A stretch of 64,000 nucleotides of DNA from Andeanibacterium fulvum (GCF_037154085.1 NZ_JBANRM010000002.1:124001-188000); one strand, 5' to 3'. Positions 37,625 through 46,250 are shown, numbered from the stretch's first letter. Notes: a model not told the origin generated them from the letters alone. Translations and numbers: made by a program.

Positions 37625-37684
37625 CCGTTCATGCTGAGCCTGTCGAAGCATGCGCGCGTCCTTCGACAGGCTCAGGACGAACGG
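37625..37684. repeat. Inverted repeat, CTGAGCCTGTCGAAG family
   Basis: Left arm 37625-37648 and right arm 37661-37684, 24 bp each with two mismatches, and a 12-base loop. A related copy lies at 47405-47497. This palindrome type is common in sphingomonad intergenic DNA and may terminate transcription of the hydrolase gene. Confidence 0.85.
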
Positions 37685-37695
37685 AGGTAGCGTTT

Positions 37696-38877
37696 ATGGC
37701 AAATCCGATCCCCGATTACCCGCTGGACATTTTCACCCCAGATGCCGTGCGCAACGCGCGCGAGGTGGACGATGCCCTGCGCGAATTCGCCCCTGCCGTG
37801 CGGCTGCATGACGGGGTGGTGATGATCGCCCGGCACGAGCATGTGACGAAGGGCCTGCTGGACTGGCAGACCTTCTCCTCCACCTCGCGGCCATGGCACG
37901 ATCCCAATTCGCCCCGGCCGGAAATCCTGCTGACCGATGATCCGCCACGCCACACGCAGGTGCGCAAGGTGGTGGCAGATGCCCTTTCCCCCCGCGCGCT
38001 GGAGCGAGTAAAGGCGATCTTCGAGAGCGCCGCACAGGAATTCGTCGACGAGCTTCGCGCTAAGGAAGGCGCGGTGGTGGACGCCGTGGGCGACATCACC
38101 CAGGCCTATATCTTCCGCGTCCTGCCTGACATTCTCGGCCTGCCGCAGGAAGGGCGGCACCATATGCACGGCTTTTCCCAGATGGTCTGGGCCACGATGG
38201 GCCCACCGGGAGAATTGTTCGACGAGGCGATGGATCAGGATTTTTCCGGCGTGATCGAATGGCTGGAAACCACCTGTGAGCGCGATGCGATCGACCCGGA
38301 AGGAATCGGGGCGGAATTCTTCCGCGCGGCCGATAGAGGCCAGGTCACTTTGGCCGAAGCCAAGCTGCTGTTGCAGACCGTGTTGAGCGCCGGGGCCGAT
38401 ACCACCTATCTCACCATGGCCAATGCCATCCGCGCCTGGGCGATGTTCCCCGGCGAATATGAGAAGCTGCGCGCCGATCCCAAGCTGCTGCGCAACGCCT
38501 TTGACGAGAGTCTGCGCTGGGACAGCCCCAGCCGCATGGCGGGGCGCATCGCGGTGAAGGACGTGGAGGTGGACGACATCCTCATCCCCGCCGGTACGCG
38601 CTGCGGGCTGATGTTCGCCGCCGCCAATCGCGATCCGCGCTTCTGGGACGCTCCGGAAGAATACCGGATCGAGCGCGATACCAAGCACTCGCTCGGCTGG
38701 GGCTACGGCGTGCATGGCTGCGTGGGCCGCGTGCTGGCCCAAATGGAGGCGCAGGCGCTGCTCGGCACTATCGTCCGCGAGGTGGAAGGCTTCGAACTGG
38801 CCGGACCTTACGAACCGTGGATGACGACAGTGGGCCACGGCCCGATCCGCCAGCCGGTGCGGCTCAGGTTTGCGTGA
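37696..38877 (+). CDS. Cytochrome P450
   Basis: 393 residues. The I-helix has AGADTT, the K-helix has ESLR, and the heme loop GWGYGVHGCVG has Cys342 as thiolate ligand (the usual Phe before the first Gly is Trp). The size matches soluble bacterial class I P450s that need a ferredoxin and reductase. No ferredoxin gene is close; a ferredoxin-reductase-type gene lies at 18304-19530. The ribosome site GGAGGTAG sits partly inside the upstream repeat. It probably hydroxylates or demethylates a pathway intermediate. Confidence 0.93.
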   Translation: MANPIPDYPLDIFTPDAVRNAREVDDALREFAPAVRLHDGVVMIARHEHVTKGLLDWQTFSSTSRPWHDPNSPRPEILLTDDPPRHTQVRKVVADALSPRALERVKAIFESAAQEFVDELRAKEGAVVDAVGDITQAYIFRVLPDILGLPQEGRHHMHGFSQMVWATMGPPGELFDEAMDQDFSGVIEWLETTCERDAIDPEGIGAEFFRAADRGQVTLAEAKLLLQTVLSAGADTTYLTMANAIRAWAMFPGEYEKLRADPKLLRNAFDESLRWDSPSRMAGRIAVKDVEVDDILIPAGTRCGLMFAAANRDPRFWDAPEEYRIERDTKHSLGWGYGVHGCVGRVLAQMEAQALLGTIVREVEGFELAGPYEPWMTTVGHGPIRQPVRLRFA

Positions 38878-38884
38878 AGCGTCC

Positions 38885-38986
38885 TTCGTCATTGCGACCC
38901 CGGCCTTGTGCCGGGGGAAGCAATCCAGGGCACCACGCGCTGGGCTCTGGATTGCCGCGTCGCCTTCGGCTCCTCGCAATGACGAA
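38885..38986. repeat. Palindromic element, CGTCATTGCGA family, copy 1
   Basis: The ends TTCGTCATTGCGA (38885-38897) and TCGCAATGACGAA (38974-38986) are perfect inverted repeats. An inner pair, GCAATCCAG and CTGGATTGC, lies at 38920-38928 and 38947-38955. A sister copy is at 43539-43622. It fills the gap between the P450 and the lactonase-like gene. Confidence 0.88.
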
Positions 38987-39013
38987 GAATGACGAACAGG
39001 GTATGATCGCCTC

Positions 39014-39823
39014 ATGACCGCCCCCGTCACCCGTATCGACGCGATCCTTTATGCGCGGCACGAGCGTGTGGCGGCGGCAAATTTTTCGCATCCGGTGGAC
39101 GATCACGATCTGCCCATGCCGCTCGACTATTATGTCTGGGCGATCCACCGCGAGGGCCATCCGCCCGTGATCGTCGATACCGGCTTTGGCGAGGCCGCGG
39201 CGATGGCACGGGGGCGCACGCTGATCCGCCCGGTCGCGGAAGGGCTGCGCGAGGCGGGGATCGACCATTTGCTGGTGGAACATGTGATCCTCACTCACCT
39301 GCATTACGATCACGCGGGATCGCTGGGCGCCTTCCCCAATGCGCATTTCCATGTGCAGGATGCCGAACTCGCCTTCGCCACCAGCCGTGCCATGTGCGAT
39401 CACGATACTCGCGCGCCTTTCGATGGCGAGCCGGTCGCCCAGCTGGTGCGCAAGCTCTATGCCGACAGGGTAGTGTTCCATGCCGGAGACAGCGAATTCG
39501 CCCCCGGCATTTCGCTGCGCCTGTGCCCCGGCCACACCGCCGGGCTGATGGTAGTGGCTTGCGAGACGGTGCGCGGCACGGTGGTTCTGGCCAGCGATGC
39601 GGCGCATCTCTACGCCAATATCGCGCGCAAGCTGCCCTTCCCGATCTTCATCGACGAGCCGCAATATCGCGCCGCACAGGCCCGCGCGCTGGAACTTGCG
39701 GGCGGATCGCTCGATCGCCTCATCCCCGGCCACGATCCGCTGGTGCTGGCCTGTTTCCCTTCGGAAAACGGCATCGCCCGCGTGGATCTGGCTCCGCACA
39801 AACCCGTTTCGGAGTATCTATGA
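39014..39823 (+). CDS. MBL-fold N-acyl homoserine lactonase-like hydrolase
   Basis: 269 residues. The zinc motif ILTHLHYDHAG is near residue 95, with more ligands in CPGHTAGL, LASDAAHL and PGHDP, the layout of the AttM/AiiB lactonase group. It could open a lactone in the pathway or, less likely here, quench quorum signals. Its stop overlaps the next ATG (ATGA). It is the second metallo-hydrolase in 3 kb, and the two share little sequence beyond the fold. Confidence 0.88.
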   Translation: MTAPVTRIDAILYARHERVAAANFSHPVDDHDLPMPLDYYVWAIHREGHPPVIVDTGFGEAAAMARGRTLIRPVAEGLREAGIDHLLVEHVILTHLHYDHAGSLGAFPNAHFHVQDAELAFATSRAMCDHDTRAPFDGEPVAQLVRKLYADRVVFHAGDSEFAPGISLRLCPGHTAGLMVVACETVRGTVVLASDAAHLYANIARKLPFPIFIDEPQYRAAQARALELAGGSLDRLIPGHDPLVLACFPSENGIARVDLAPHKPVSEYL

Positions 39824-40713
39824 GCACTGTCGGTTTCATCGGCCTCGGCCGCATGGGCGCCAATATGGCGGCCAATCTTATCGGTCATGTCGACCTGTTA
39901 CTCGTGCATGATGTCTCGCCCGATGCCGTCACCGCAATGGTGACGCAAGGCGCGCAGGCAGCCGGATCGGCCAGGGCCTTGGGCGATGAATGCGATATCG
40001 TCTTCGCCAGCCTGCCGACCCCGCCCATCGTGCGCGAGGCGATCCTCGGCCCCGGCGGCGTTGCCGAAGGCAGAAGGGTGAAGATCGTGTGCGACCTTTC
40101 GACCTCCGGCCCGCGCCTTGCGCAGGACCTTGACGCTGCCCTTTCCGCCAAGGGCATCGCCAGCATCGACGCACCGGTTTCCGGCGGGATCAAGGGCGCG
40201 AAAGACGGCACTCTGGCCATCATGGCGGGCGGGCCGCAGGCTCCATACGATCAGATTCTCCCGCTGCTGCAACTTATGGGCAAGCCCTTCTACATGGGCG
40301 AGACCCCGGGCGCCGGGCAGGTGATGAAGCTGGTCAACAATCTGCTGGGCGCGGTGGCCATCGGCGTTACCTCCGAAGGCATGGCTATGGGGATCAAGGC
40401 CGGGCTGGACCCTGCCCGCATGATCGAGGTGCTGAACAGCGGCACCGGCATCAATTCCGCCACGCGCGACAAATGGCCTCGCTCCGTCCTGCCGCGCACT
40501 TTCGATTTCGGCTTCGCCGCCGCGCTAAGCCTGAAGGACACCAACCTGCTGCTGGACGAGGCGGAGGCCATGGGCGTGCCGCTGCAACTGGGGCAGGTTG
40601 TGCGGGGATATCTGGAACGGGCGCTGGCCGATTACGGGCAGGACGCGGATTTCACCGCCATGGCCAAGGTGGTGGAAGCCGATGCCGGGCTCGACCCGGA
40701 AAGGCCTGCCTGA
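39820..40713 (+). CDS. NAD-dependent beta-hydroxyacid dehydrogenase (3-hydroxyisobutyrate dehydrogenase family)
   Basis: 297 residues. The Rossmann fold GFIGLGRMGANMAANL opens the protein, then DAPVSGGIKGAKDGTL (substrate loop) and the catalytic Lys in GQVMKLVNNLLGAV (about 169). It oxidises a 3-hydroxy acid or related compound with NAD(P), and no specific substrate can be read. It is coupled to the lactonase-like gene, which fits opening of a lactone to a hydroxy acid that this enzyme then oxidises (inference). Confidence 0.9.
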   Translation: MSTVGFIGLGRMGANMAANLIGHVDLLLVHDVSPDAVTAMVTQGAQAAGSARALGDECDIVFASLPTPPIVREAILGPGGVAEGRRVKIVCDLSTSGPRLAQDLDAALSAKGIASIDAPVSGGIKGAKDGTLAIMAGGPQAPYDQILPLLQLMGKPFYMGETPGAGQVMKLVNNLLGAVAIGVTSEGMAMGIKAGLDPARMIEVLNSGTGINSATRDKWPRSVLPRTFDFGFAAALSLKDTNLLLDEAEAMGVPLQLGQVVRGYLERALADYGQDADFTAMAKVVEADAGLDPERPA

Positions 40714-40844
40714 AAAATGGAGCGCGCCTGAATCCCGCCGATTCGCGCGCCGCTTGCCAAGCGCCCAAAGGCTCCATAACCTCCCCCTCAATGGCCCGAT
40801 ACGAGGCCCGCTGCGAATCTCGCGGCATTGGGAGTTTGGATGTC

Positions 40845-41783
40845 ATGTCGCTGCTCGAGCAACTGAGCACGGCAGAGGTTGCTCCGTGCGATCGCCTGCC
40901 CTTCTGGAACGACATCGCCCGCATGGTCGCCCCGATCCGGGTCGAGCCTCTGGGCGAAGCGCCTTTCGAGGCCCGCCTCTATCGCCGCAAGCTGCGCGAA
41001 TGCGAATTGCTGTCGCCCTGTTCCAGCCCCGCCCGCATCTACAGCGCGCCGGACCATGAAAGCGCCGGGGTGCTGAACATCCAGGTGCAGCACCGCGGCC
41101 GCAGCACCAACCACACCGGCGGCCGCACTGCGGTGCTGGAGGAAGGGGACTTCGTTCTTTACGATCCAACCAAGCCGCTCTGGCTCAATTTCGAGGAATA
41201 TACGCAGGCCATCGTCGTGCGCCTGCCGCTGGCGACAGTGGAAGAACGCATGCCCCATCTGCGCAGCCAGGCCGGCATTCCGGTGAGCGGCAGCCGGGGG
41301 GCGGGCGCCCTGTTTTCCCGCTTCATGCGCAATGCGTGGGAAGAGCTGGAATATGACGGCAGCGGCGAATGGGTCGATGCGCTGGGCGATGCGATCTGGC
41401 CGCTGCTGGAAATGGCCTATGCCTCCGCCCGCCCGGCACTGGAGCCCAACCGCCGCGACGAGCGCCGCCGCGCCCTGTTCGAAGCGGTGGAGGCGGACCT
41501 GACCGATCCCGATCTGGACGTCCACCGCCTCGCCCGCCGCATGGGCGTTTCCGCGCGCTATGTGCAGATGCTGTTCGCCGAAATGGGCACCACCCCGCGC
41601 GCCTTCATCCAGAACCGCCGGCTTGAACTCGCCGCTCGCCGTTTGGAACGCGAAGGCGGCGACGTGACAGTGACGGACGTAGCCTATGATGTCGGCTTCA
41701 ACGACCTCTCCAGCTTCTGCCGAGCCTTCCGCCGCCGTTTCGAAATGAGCCCGAGGAACTATCGTGCAGGCGGGCGGGGGTAG
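40845..41783 (+). CDS. AraC family transcriptional regulator
   Basis: 312 residues from ATG at 40845 with GGGAG 10 bases upstream. The N-terminal half is a cupin-like sensor of the AraC-binding-like type (VQHRGRSTNHTGGRTAVLEEGDFVLYD in part). The C-terminal HTH pair contains VHRLARRMGVSARYVQMLFAEMG and VTDVAYDVGFNDLSSFCRAFRRRFEMSPRNYR, the AraC signature. It is codirectional with and 131 bp behind the GMC-to-dehydrogenase series, so it is the obvious candidate regulator of that series. Confidence 0.92.
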   Translation: MSLLEQLSTAEVAPCDRLPFWNDIARMVAPIRVEPLGEAPFEARLYRRKLRECELLSPCSSPARIYSAPDHESAGVLNIQVQHRGRSTNHTGGRTAVLEEGDFVLYDPTKPLWLNFEEYTQAIVVRLPLATVEERMPHLRSQAGIPVSGSRGAGALFSRFMRNAWEELEYDGSGEWVDALGDAIWPLLEMAYASARPALEPNRRDERRRALFEAVEADLTDPDLDVHRLARRMGVSARYVQMLFAEMGTTPRAFIQNRRLELAARRLEREGGDVTVTDVAYDVGFNDLSSFCRAFRRRFEMSPRNYRAGGRG

Positions 41784-41805
41784 GGCGGTCAGCCAATCTT
41801 CTACC

Positions 41806-41968
41806 GTCACCCCGGACCTGTTCCGGGGTCCAGCTTGTATTGGTAAAAAATCAAGCAAGCGAGAGGCGCGCCATGTCTTCCCGGGTCATTTCCGGGGATG
41901 TGGGGCTACACGTCCCCGCGCCTTTATGCTGACTAAGAAGCTGGGCCCCGGAACAAGTCCGGGGTGAC
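41806..41968. repeat. MITE-like element, about 163 bp, with 31-bp terminal inverted repeats
   Basis: The left end GTCACCCCGGACCTGTTCCG... and the right end ...GGAACAAGTCCGGGGTGAC are inverted repeats over about 31 bases, with two mismatches. Each end is itself a small palindrome of the family at 34893. The interior has no coding frame of note. It lies between the AraC and HerA-like genes, which is 278 bp otherwise without a gene. No flanking duplication is obvious. Confidence 0.75.
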
Positions 41969-42061
41969 GATGTCGCGCAAATCTGCCCCTACCCGCACGC
42001 ACATCTGGAAAACCTCCCTCACCCCCTTGGGCCAGCGGGCGCCTGCCGCTAGCTCAGGCGC

Positions 42062-43534
42062 GTGGATTCGAACATCGTCATAGGTGAGGACGAAACGGGC
42101 CAGCCGGTCCGGATCGACCTCGAAGAATTGCTGGCCACCCGCCTGCTCGTTCAGGGCAACAGCGGGTCCGGCAAATCGCACCTGTTGCGCCGCCTGCTGG
42201 AAGAGAGCGCCGGCATGGTGCAGCAGGTGGTGGTGGACCCGGAAGGGGACTTCGTTTCGCTGGCCGACCATTTCGGCCATGTGGTGATCGACGGCGCGGC
42301 CCATTCCATTGCCGAGATCGAGGCACTGGCCGCCCGCGTGCGGCAGCATCGCGCTTCGGTGGTGCTGGCGCTGGAAGGGCTGGATGTGGAACAGCAGATT
42401 CGCTGCTCCGCCCATTTCATCACTGCCCTGTTCGACGCCCCGCGCGAACACTGGTTCCCAGCACTGGTAGTGGTGGATGAGGCGCAGATGTTCGCCCCCG
42501 CTGTGGCGGGCGAAATCAGCGAGGATACGCGCCGCATCACGCTGAATGCGATGACCAACCTGATGTGCCGCGGCCGCAAGCGCGGGCTGGCGGGGATCGT
42601 GGCCACGCAGCGCCTTGCCAAGCTGGCCAAGAATGTCGCGGCGGAAGCGTCCAACTTCCTGATGGGGCGCACCTTCCTCGATATCGACATGCTGCGCGCG
42701 GCCGATTTGCTGGGCATGGAACGGCGGCAGGCCGAGCGTATCCGCGATCTGGAACGCGGGCGTTTCCTCGGCCTCGGCCCGGCGATCTGCCGCCGACCGA
42801 GCGCGGTGAAGGTCGGCCCGGTGAAATCCGGCCCCAAACAGACCGCCAGCAAGCTCGCCCCGCTGCCAACTGCCCCGGCAGAGGAAATGCAGGCCTTGCT
42901 CCATGCCGAACTGGCCACCGTGATGGAAAGCCAGGCGGAAGCCAAGCGCGCCGCGCCGCCTCCGCCTGCTTTCACGGCCGAGCAGCTGTCGGAGCAGATC
43001 ACCCGCTTCGAATCCGATCCCGTGGCAAGCGACGAGGATGGCGCGGAACCTTCTTCCGCAGCGCCGGGCGCCGCCGCGCAGGTGGTGGAAGACATCATGC
43101 GCGCCATGGCGAGCGACCCGCGCGCTGCCTTCCAGCCTTCCGCCGCGCTCTATCAGACCTTCCTGCTCCATTGCCGCAAGCGGCAGGCCAGCGCCGCCAC
43201 GCCCGACATGGCCGGTTTCCGTCGCATGTTCGCCATCGCGCTCGCCCGGCTGGAAGGGCTGGAGCCCCATGTACGCGAGCACATTCTGGAAATGGGCAGC
43301 ACGCTGGATGACGATGTGCTGGCGCCCTTCCTCACCATCGCGCGCCATGCCGCCGAAGGGATCGAGGAGCCGGATGACGAGGAACTCTCCCGCGTTTACG
43401 GCACCAGCTCCCCCGGCCGCACGCGCCGCCTGCTCGAACATCTGGAGAGGAAAGGCCTGATCGTGGTTCGCCACGATTTCGGCGGCGGGCGCACATTGAT
43501 CGTGCCCGGTCTGGACGCCGTGCTGAGCGGGTAA
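42062..43534 (+). CDS. HerA-like P-loop ATPase (DUF87/helicase-type)
   Basis: 490 residues beginning at GTG (42062) with only a weak upstream site. Walker A is GNSGSGKS at 32-39 and Walker B is ALVVVDEAQMF near 136-146. MTNLMCRGRKRGLAGIVATQRLAKLAKNVAAEASNF is a conserved HerA/VirB4-like block, probably with the sensor and arginine finger. The C-terminal region (about 340-490) is a helical, winged-helix-like domain. HerA-type motors pump DNA, often with the nuclease NurA; no NurA is nearby. Palindromic repeats flank the gene on both sides, and its function is unlike its catabolic neighbours. Confidence 0.8.
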   Translation: MDSNIVIGEDETGQPVRIDLEELLATRLLVQGNSGSGKSHLLRRLLEESAGMVQQVVVDPEGDFVSLADHFGHVVIDGAAHSIAEIEALAARVRQHRASVVLALEGLDVEQQIRCSAHFITALFDAPREHWFPALVVVDEAQMFAPAVAGEISEDTRRITLNAMTNLMCRGRKRGLAGIVATQRLAKLAKNVAAEASNFLMGRTFLDIDMLRAADLLGMERRQAERIRDLERGRFLGLGPAICRRPSAVKVGPVKSGPKQTASKLAPLPTAPAEEMQALLHAELATVMESQAEAKRAAPPPPAFTAEQLSEQITRFESDPVASDEDGAEPSSAAPGAAAQVVEDIMRAMASDPRAAFQPSAALYQTFLLHCRKRQASAATPDMAGFRRMFAIALARLEGLEPHVREHILEMGSTLDDDVLAPFLTIARHAAEGIEEPDDEELSRVYGTSSPGRTRRLLEHLERKGLIVVRHDFGGGRTLIVPGLDAVLSG

Positions 43535-43538
43535 TTTC

Positions 43539-43622
43539 CGTCATTGCGAGGACCGTCGGTCCGAAGCAATCCAGGGCCCAACGTGTTCCGCTCTGGATTG
43601 CTTCGCTACGCTCGCAATGACG
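43539..43622. repeat. Palindromic element, CGTCATTGCGAG family, copy 2
   Basis: The ends CGTCATTGCGAG (43539-43550) and CTCGCAATGACG (43611-43622) are perfect inverted repeats. An inner pair, GAAGCAATCCAG and CTGGATTGCTTC, lies at 43563-43574 and 43593-43604. It sits between convergent genes and may terminate both. Confidence 0.88.
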
Positions 43623-43653
43623 AACCCGCCGATGAAATGCCTGTCGGTTCGCT

Positions 43654-44439
43654 TCAGATATCGTTGCGGATCGTCGCCAGCGCGCCGCCGTCGATCTCCC
43701 ACTTGGCGCCGTTGACGTAGCTTGCCTCGTCAGAGAGCAGGAAGCTGACGACATTGCCCACTTCGGCGGGCTGGCCCACGCGGTTGAGCGTGGCGACTTC
43801 GCCCAGCTTGCGCATGCCGGCAGCCACATCGTCGAACATCTGTTCCAGCATGCCGACCAGCAGCGGGGTCTCGATCACGCCGGGCATCACGCAGTTCACC
43901 CGCACGCCCTTCTGCGCCACTTCGCTGGCCGCCGTGCGGGTAAGGCCCACTGCGCCGTGCTTGGCTGCGTTGTAAGCGCAGGCGCCCGCAAGGCCGCGTT
44001 CGGAACCGATGGAGGCAGTGTTCACTACCGCGCCTGCGCCGCGCTTCACCATGTCCGGCAGCACGTAACGCAGGCCCAGGAACATGCCGCGCAGGTTTAC
44101 GTGCAGCACCCGGTCGAACTCGGCGACCTCATATTCGTGCGTGGGGGCGAGATGCCCTTCGATCCCGGCATTGTTGAAGAAGCCGTCCACCCGGCCCATC
44201 GCCTTCAGCGCCGCCTCGGCATAGGAGATCACCTGCTGCTCATCCGCGCAATCGGCGTGATGGCCGAACACTGTGTGGCCCGCATCGCTGAGCGCCTTCA
44301 CCCGTTCTTCCAGCTTGGCGGCATCGATATCCACCAGCATAACCTGCGCCCCTTCGCGGGCGAGGATTTCGCAGGTTGCATAGCCGATCGAACCGGCCGC
44401 GCCGGTGACGAGCATGGTCTTGCCTTCGTGGCGCTTCAT
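43654..44439 (-). CDS. Short-chain dehydrogenase/reductase
   Basis: 261 residues. The cofactor motif is TGAAGSIGYA, with NNAG inside FFNNAGIEG, the catalytic Ser in VNTASIGS and YNAAK as the active-site Tyr-Lys pair. The Asp in LVDIDAAK suggests NAD over NADP. It oxidises or reduces an alcohol or ketone in the pathway. Its ATG overlaps the 73-residue protein stop (ATGA). Confidence 0.9.
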   Translation of the reverse strand: MKRHEGKTMLVTGAAGSIGYATCEILAREGAQVMLVDIDAAKLEERVKALSDAGHTVFGHHADCADEQQVISYAEAALKAMGRVDGFFNNAGIEGHLAPTHEYEVAEFDRVLHVNLRGMFLGLRYVLPDMVKRGAGAVVNTASIGSERGLAGACAYNAAKHGAVGLTRTAASEVAQKGVRVNCVMPGVIETPLLVGMLEQMFDDVAAGMRKLGEVATLNRVGQPAEVGNVVSFLLSDEASYVNGAKWEIDGGALATIRNDI

Positions 44440-44657
44440 TTCTTGGCTCCTTTCGAGAACCGGAATGGCATGGTGAGGAGAAACAGGATCAGCCTGGGCG
44501 TCAGCAGCTTGAACGCCGCGCGCGCCTGTTCGGGGGTGAGCGTGGCGCTCATCGGCATGGTGCCGAAGACCTTGCCCTTCAGGACAAGATCGTTGCCTTT
44601 CCGCTCGATGGCGGAAACCTGCATCAGCTCGCTCTTGTCGGCGGAATAGATCTTCAC
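44436..44657 (-). CDS. Small conserved-looking hypothetical protein
   Basis: 73 residues starting at GTG (44657), which overlaps the stop of the CrtI-like gene (GTGA); its own stop overlaps the SDR start. It begins MKIYSADKSELMQVSAIERK and is a beta-rich N-terminus (VSAIERKGNDLVLKGKVFG), then TPEQARAAFKLL, then a hydrophobic stretch (LILFLLTMPF) and a basic end. The tight coupling on both sides argues for a real gene that works with the oxidase and SDR. I do not recognise a family function. Confidence 0.7.
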   Translation of the reverse strand: MKIYSADKSELMQVSAIERKGNDLVLKGKVFGTMPMSATLTPEQARAAFKLLTPRLILFLLTMPFRFSKGAKK

Positions 44658-46216
44658 GAGACGTGGATCCCGTCGAAATCGATGCCCAGGTCTTCGGCCA
44701 TTACCTGCGCCGTGGCCCGCCCGGCGCCGAACACACCGCCGCCCGGATGCTGGAACGGCCCGACGAGATAGAGCCCTTCCACCCCCGGCACGCGATACTG
44801 ACCCAACTCAGGCGTCGGCCGGTGGGAGCCGGACTGATAGGTGGTGGTGGCAATGCCGTGCAGATCGCCGCGGAAGAAGCTGGGGCTGGTCCGTTCCATG
44901 TCCACCGGGCTGTCGCAATGATAATCGAGCACGACATCGGGCACGTTCTCGATGAAATCGCCCATGCGGCGGATCATCTTTTCGGCAAATTCGCCCTTTG
45001 CCTCATCCCAGTTGCGGCCATCCTTGCGAGTGTAAGGCACATAGTCCCATGCATGGAAGACCGCCTTGCCATCGGGCGCGCGGCTGGGATCGTGCTGGGT
45101 CAGCTGGCCGACGCCGACCAGCGGCGTGGGCGAGAAATTGCCATAGCGCAGCTCGTCGAACGCGCGGCGCATATCCTCATAGCTGGCGGGCATCAGCTCA
45201 TACATCACGGCGGAAATATCGCCCGCCTTGAATTTCATCGGCGCATCGAGCGCGGCATGGACCGTGAAGCAGGCGGCATCGGTGATGTGCGTGCGCTTCG
45301 CATTCTTCGCGACATGGGCGGGCAGGGCCGCGACCATATCGGGCAGGATGTGCGGATGGATTGCGCCGATGATCCCGTCATTCGCCGAAAGACGCGAACC
45401 ATCGTCCAGCACCACGCCTGTCGCGTGCGTGCCGTCGGTCACGATCTCGCGCACCTCGCAATTGTTCAGCACCTTGCCGCCATGATCTTCGATACAGGCG
45501 ATCAGTGCGGCAGTGAGGCTGCCCGATCCGCCCACTGGCACCCCAAAGCCGAATTTCTCGAGGAAGCCGAGGAACACATAGGCGCCGATGCCGGTGGCCT
45601 TCTCGTCCGGACTGACGAGGTTTTCGCCTGCCACGCGGCCGAAATGGGCCTTCACCTTGTCATGCTCGAACAGCTCTTCCATCAGGTCGAAAGTGCTGAC
45701 GGCCATGGTGCGCATGATCTCGCGCCCTTCGGCGCTCTGGTCCATCATCGCCGTCTGTGCGCCCATCGGCATGGGCGGAGAATAAAGACCCGCCTGGATC
45801 ATCGGCAGCCATTGCGCGGCCTGGCGGGACATCTCGAGGAAAGTCTCCGCATCCTTGTGGGAGAACTTGCGGATCGCCTCGGCCGATTTCGCCGGATCGC
45901 GATGCAGCGGCAGGGTTGACCCGTCTTCCCACACGCTCATCATCGGCACGTCGGGGAAGACGTAGCGCAAGCCGTATTTCGATTTCAGCCCCAGATCGTC
46001 ATTCAGCAGCAGCGGATTGCCCTGGATGAAGATGTGGCTCATCGAATGCTGGTCGTGCCGGAAGCCGGGCCGCGTCAGTTCGCGCGTCACCACGCCGCCG
46101 CCGAACCAGTCATTACGCTCCAGCACCAGCACCTTCTTGCCGGCCACAGCCAGATAGGCCGCGGCGACAAGGCCGTTATGGCCCGAACCGATGGCAATGA
46201 TGTCTGCGTCGCTCAT
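44654..46216 (-). CDS. Phytoene-desaturase-like (CrtI family) FAD oxidoreductase
   Basis: 520 residues. The FAD fold is IIAIGSGHNGLVAAAYLAVAGKKVLVLE, then GGGVVTRELTRPGFRHDQHS. The C-terminus LYLVGPFQHPGGGVFGAGRATAQ is a typical second FAD contact of CrtI/retinol-saturase-like enzymes. Members desaturate, saturate or isomerise carotenoid-like polyenes, but distant members act in unrelated pathways. No crtB or other carotenoid genes are near, so a catabolic role on an alicyclic or unsaturated substrate is more likely (inference). GAGGATGATTGA precedes the ATG. Confidence 0.85.
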   Translation of the reverse strand: MSDADIIAIGSGHNGLVAAAYLAVAGKKVLVLERNDWFGGGVVTRELTRPGFRHDQHSMSHIFIQGNPLLLNDDLGLKSKYGLRYVFPDVPMMSVWEDGSTLPLHRDPAKSAEAIRKFSHKDAETFLEMSRQAAQWLPMIQAGLYSPPMPMGAQTAMMDQSAEGREIMRTMAVSTFDLMEELFEHDKVKAHFGRVAGENLVSPDEKATGIGAYVFLGFLEKFGFGVPVGGSGSLTAALIACIEDHGGKVLNNCEVREIVTDGTHATGVVLDDGSRLSANDGIIGAIHPHILPDMVAALPAHVAKNAKRTHITDAACFTVHAALDAPMKFKAGDISAVMYELMPASYEDMRRAFDELRYGNFSPTPLVGVGQLTQHDPSRAPDGKAVFHAWDYVPYTRKDGRNWDEAKGEFAEKMIRRMGDFIENVPDVVLDYHCDSPVDMERTSPSFFRGDLHGIATTTYQSGSHRPTPELGQYRVPGVEGLYLVGPFQHPGGGVFGAGRATAQVMAEDLGIDFDGIHVS

Positions 46217-46250
46217 TCAATCATCCTCAATTCTGCGGCCGTTGGGGCCG

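Noticed and set aside
39014..39823. Quorum-quenching lactonase as the sole role
   Set aside because: The fold matches, but no luxI/luxR genes are near and the gene is coupled to a hydroxyacid dehydrogenase; a pathway lactone is more likely.
44654..46216. Carotenoid biosynthesis gene cluster
   Set aside because: Only a CrtI-like fold is present; crtB, crtE, crtY and crtZ are not nearby and the neighbours are catabolic.
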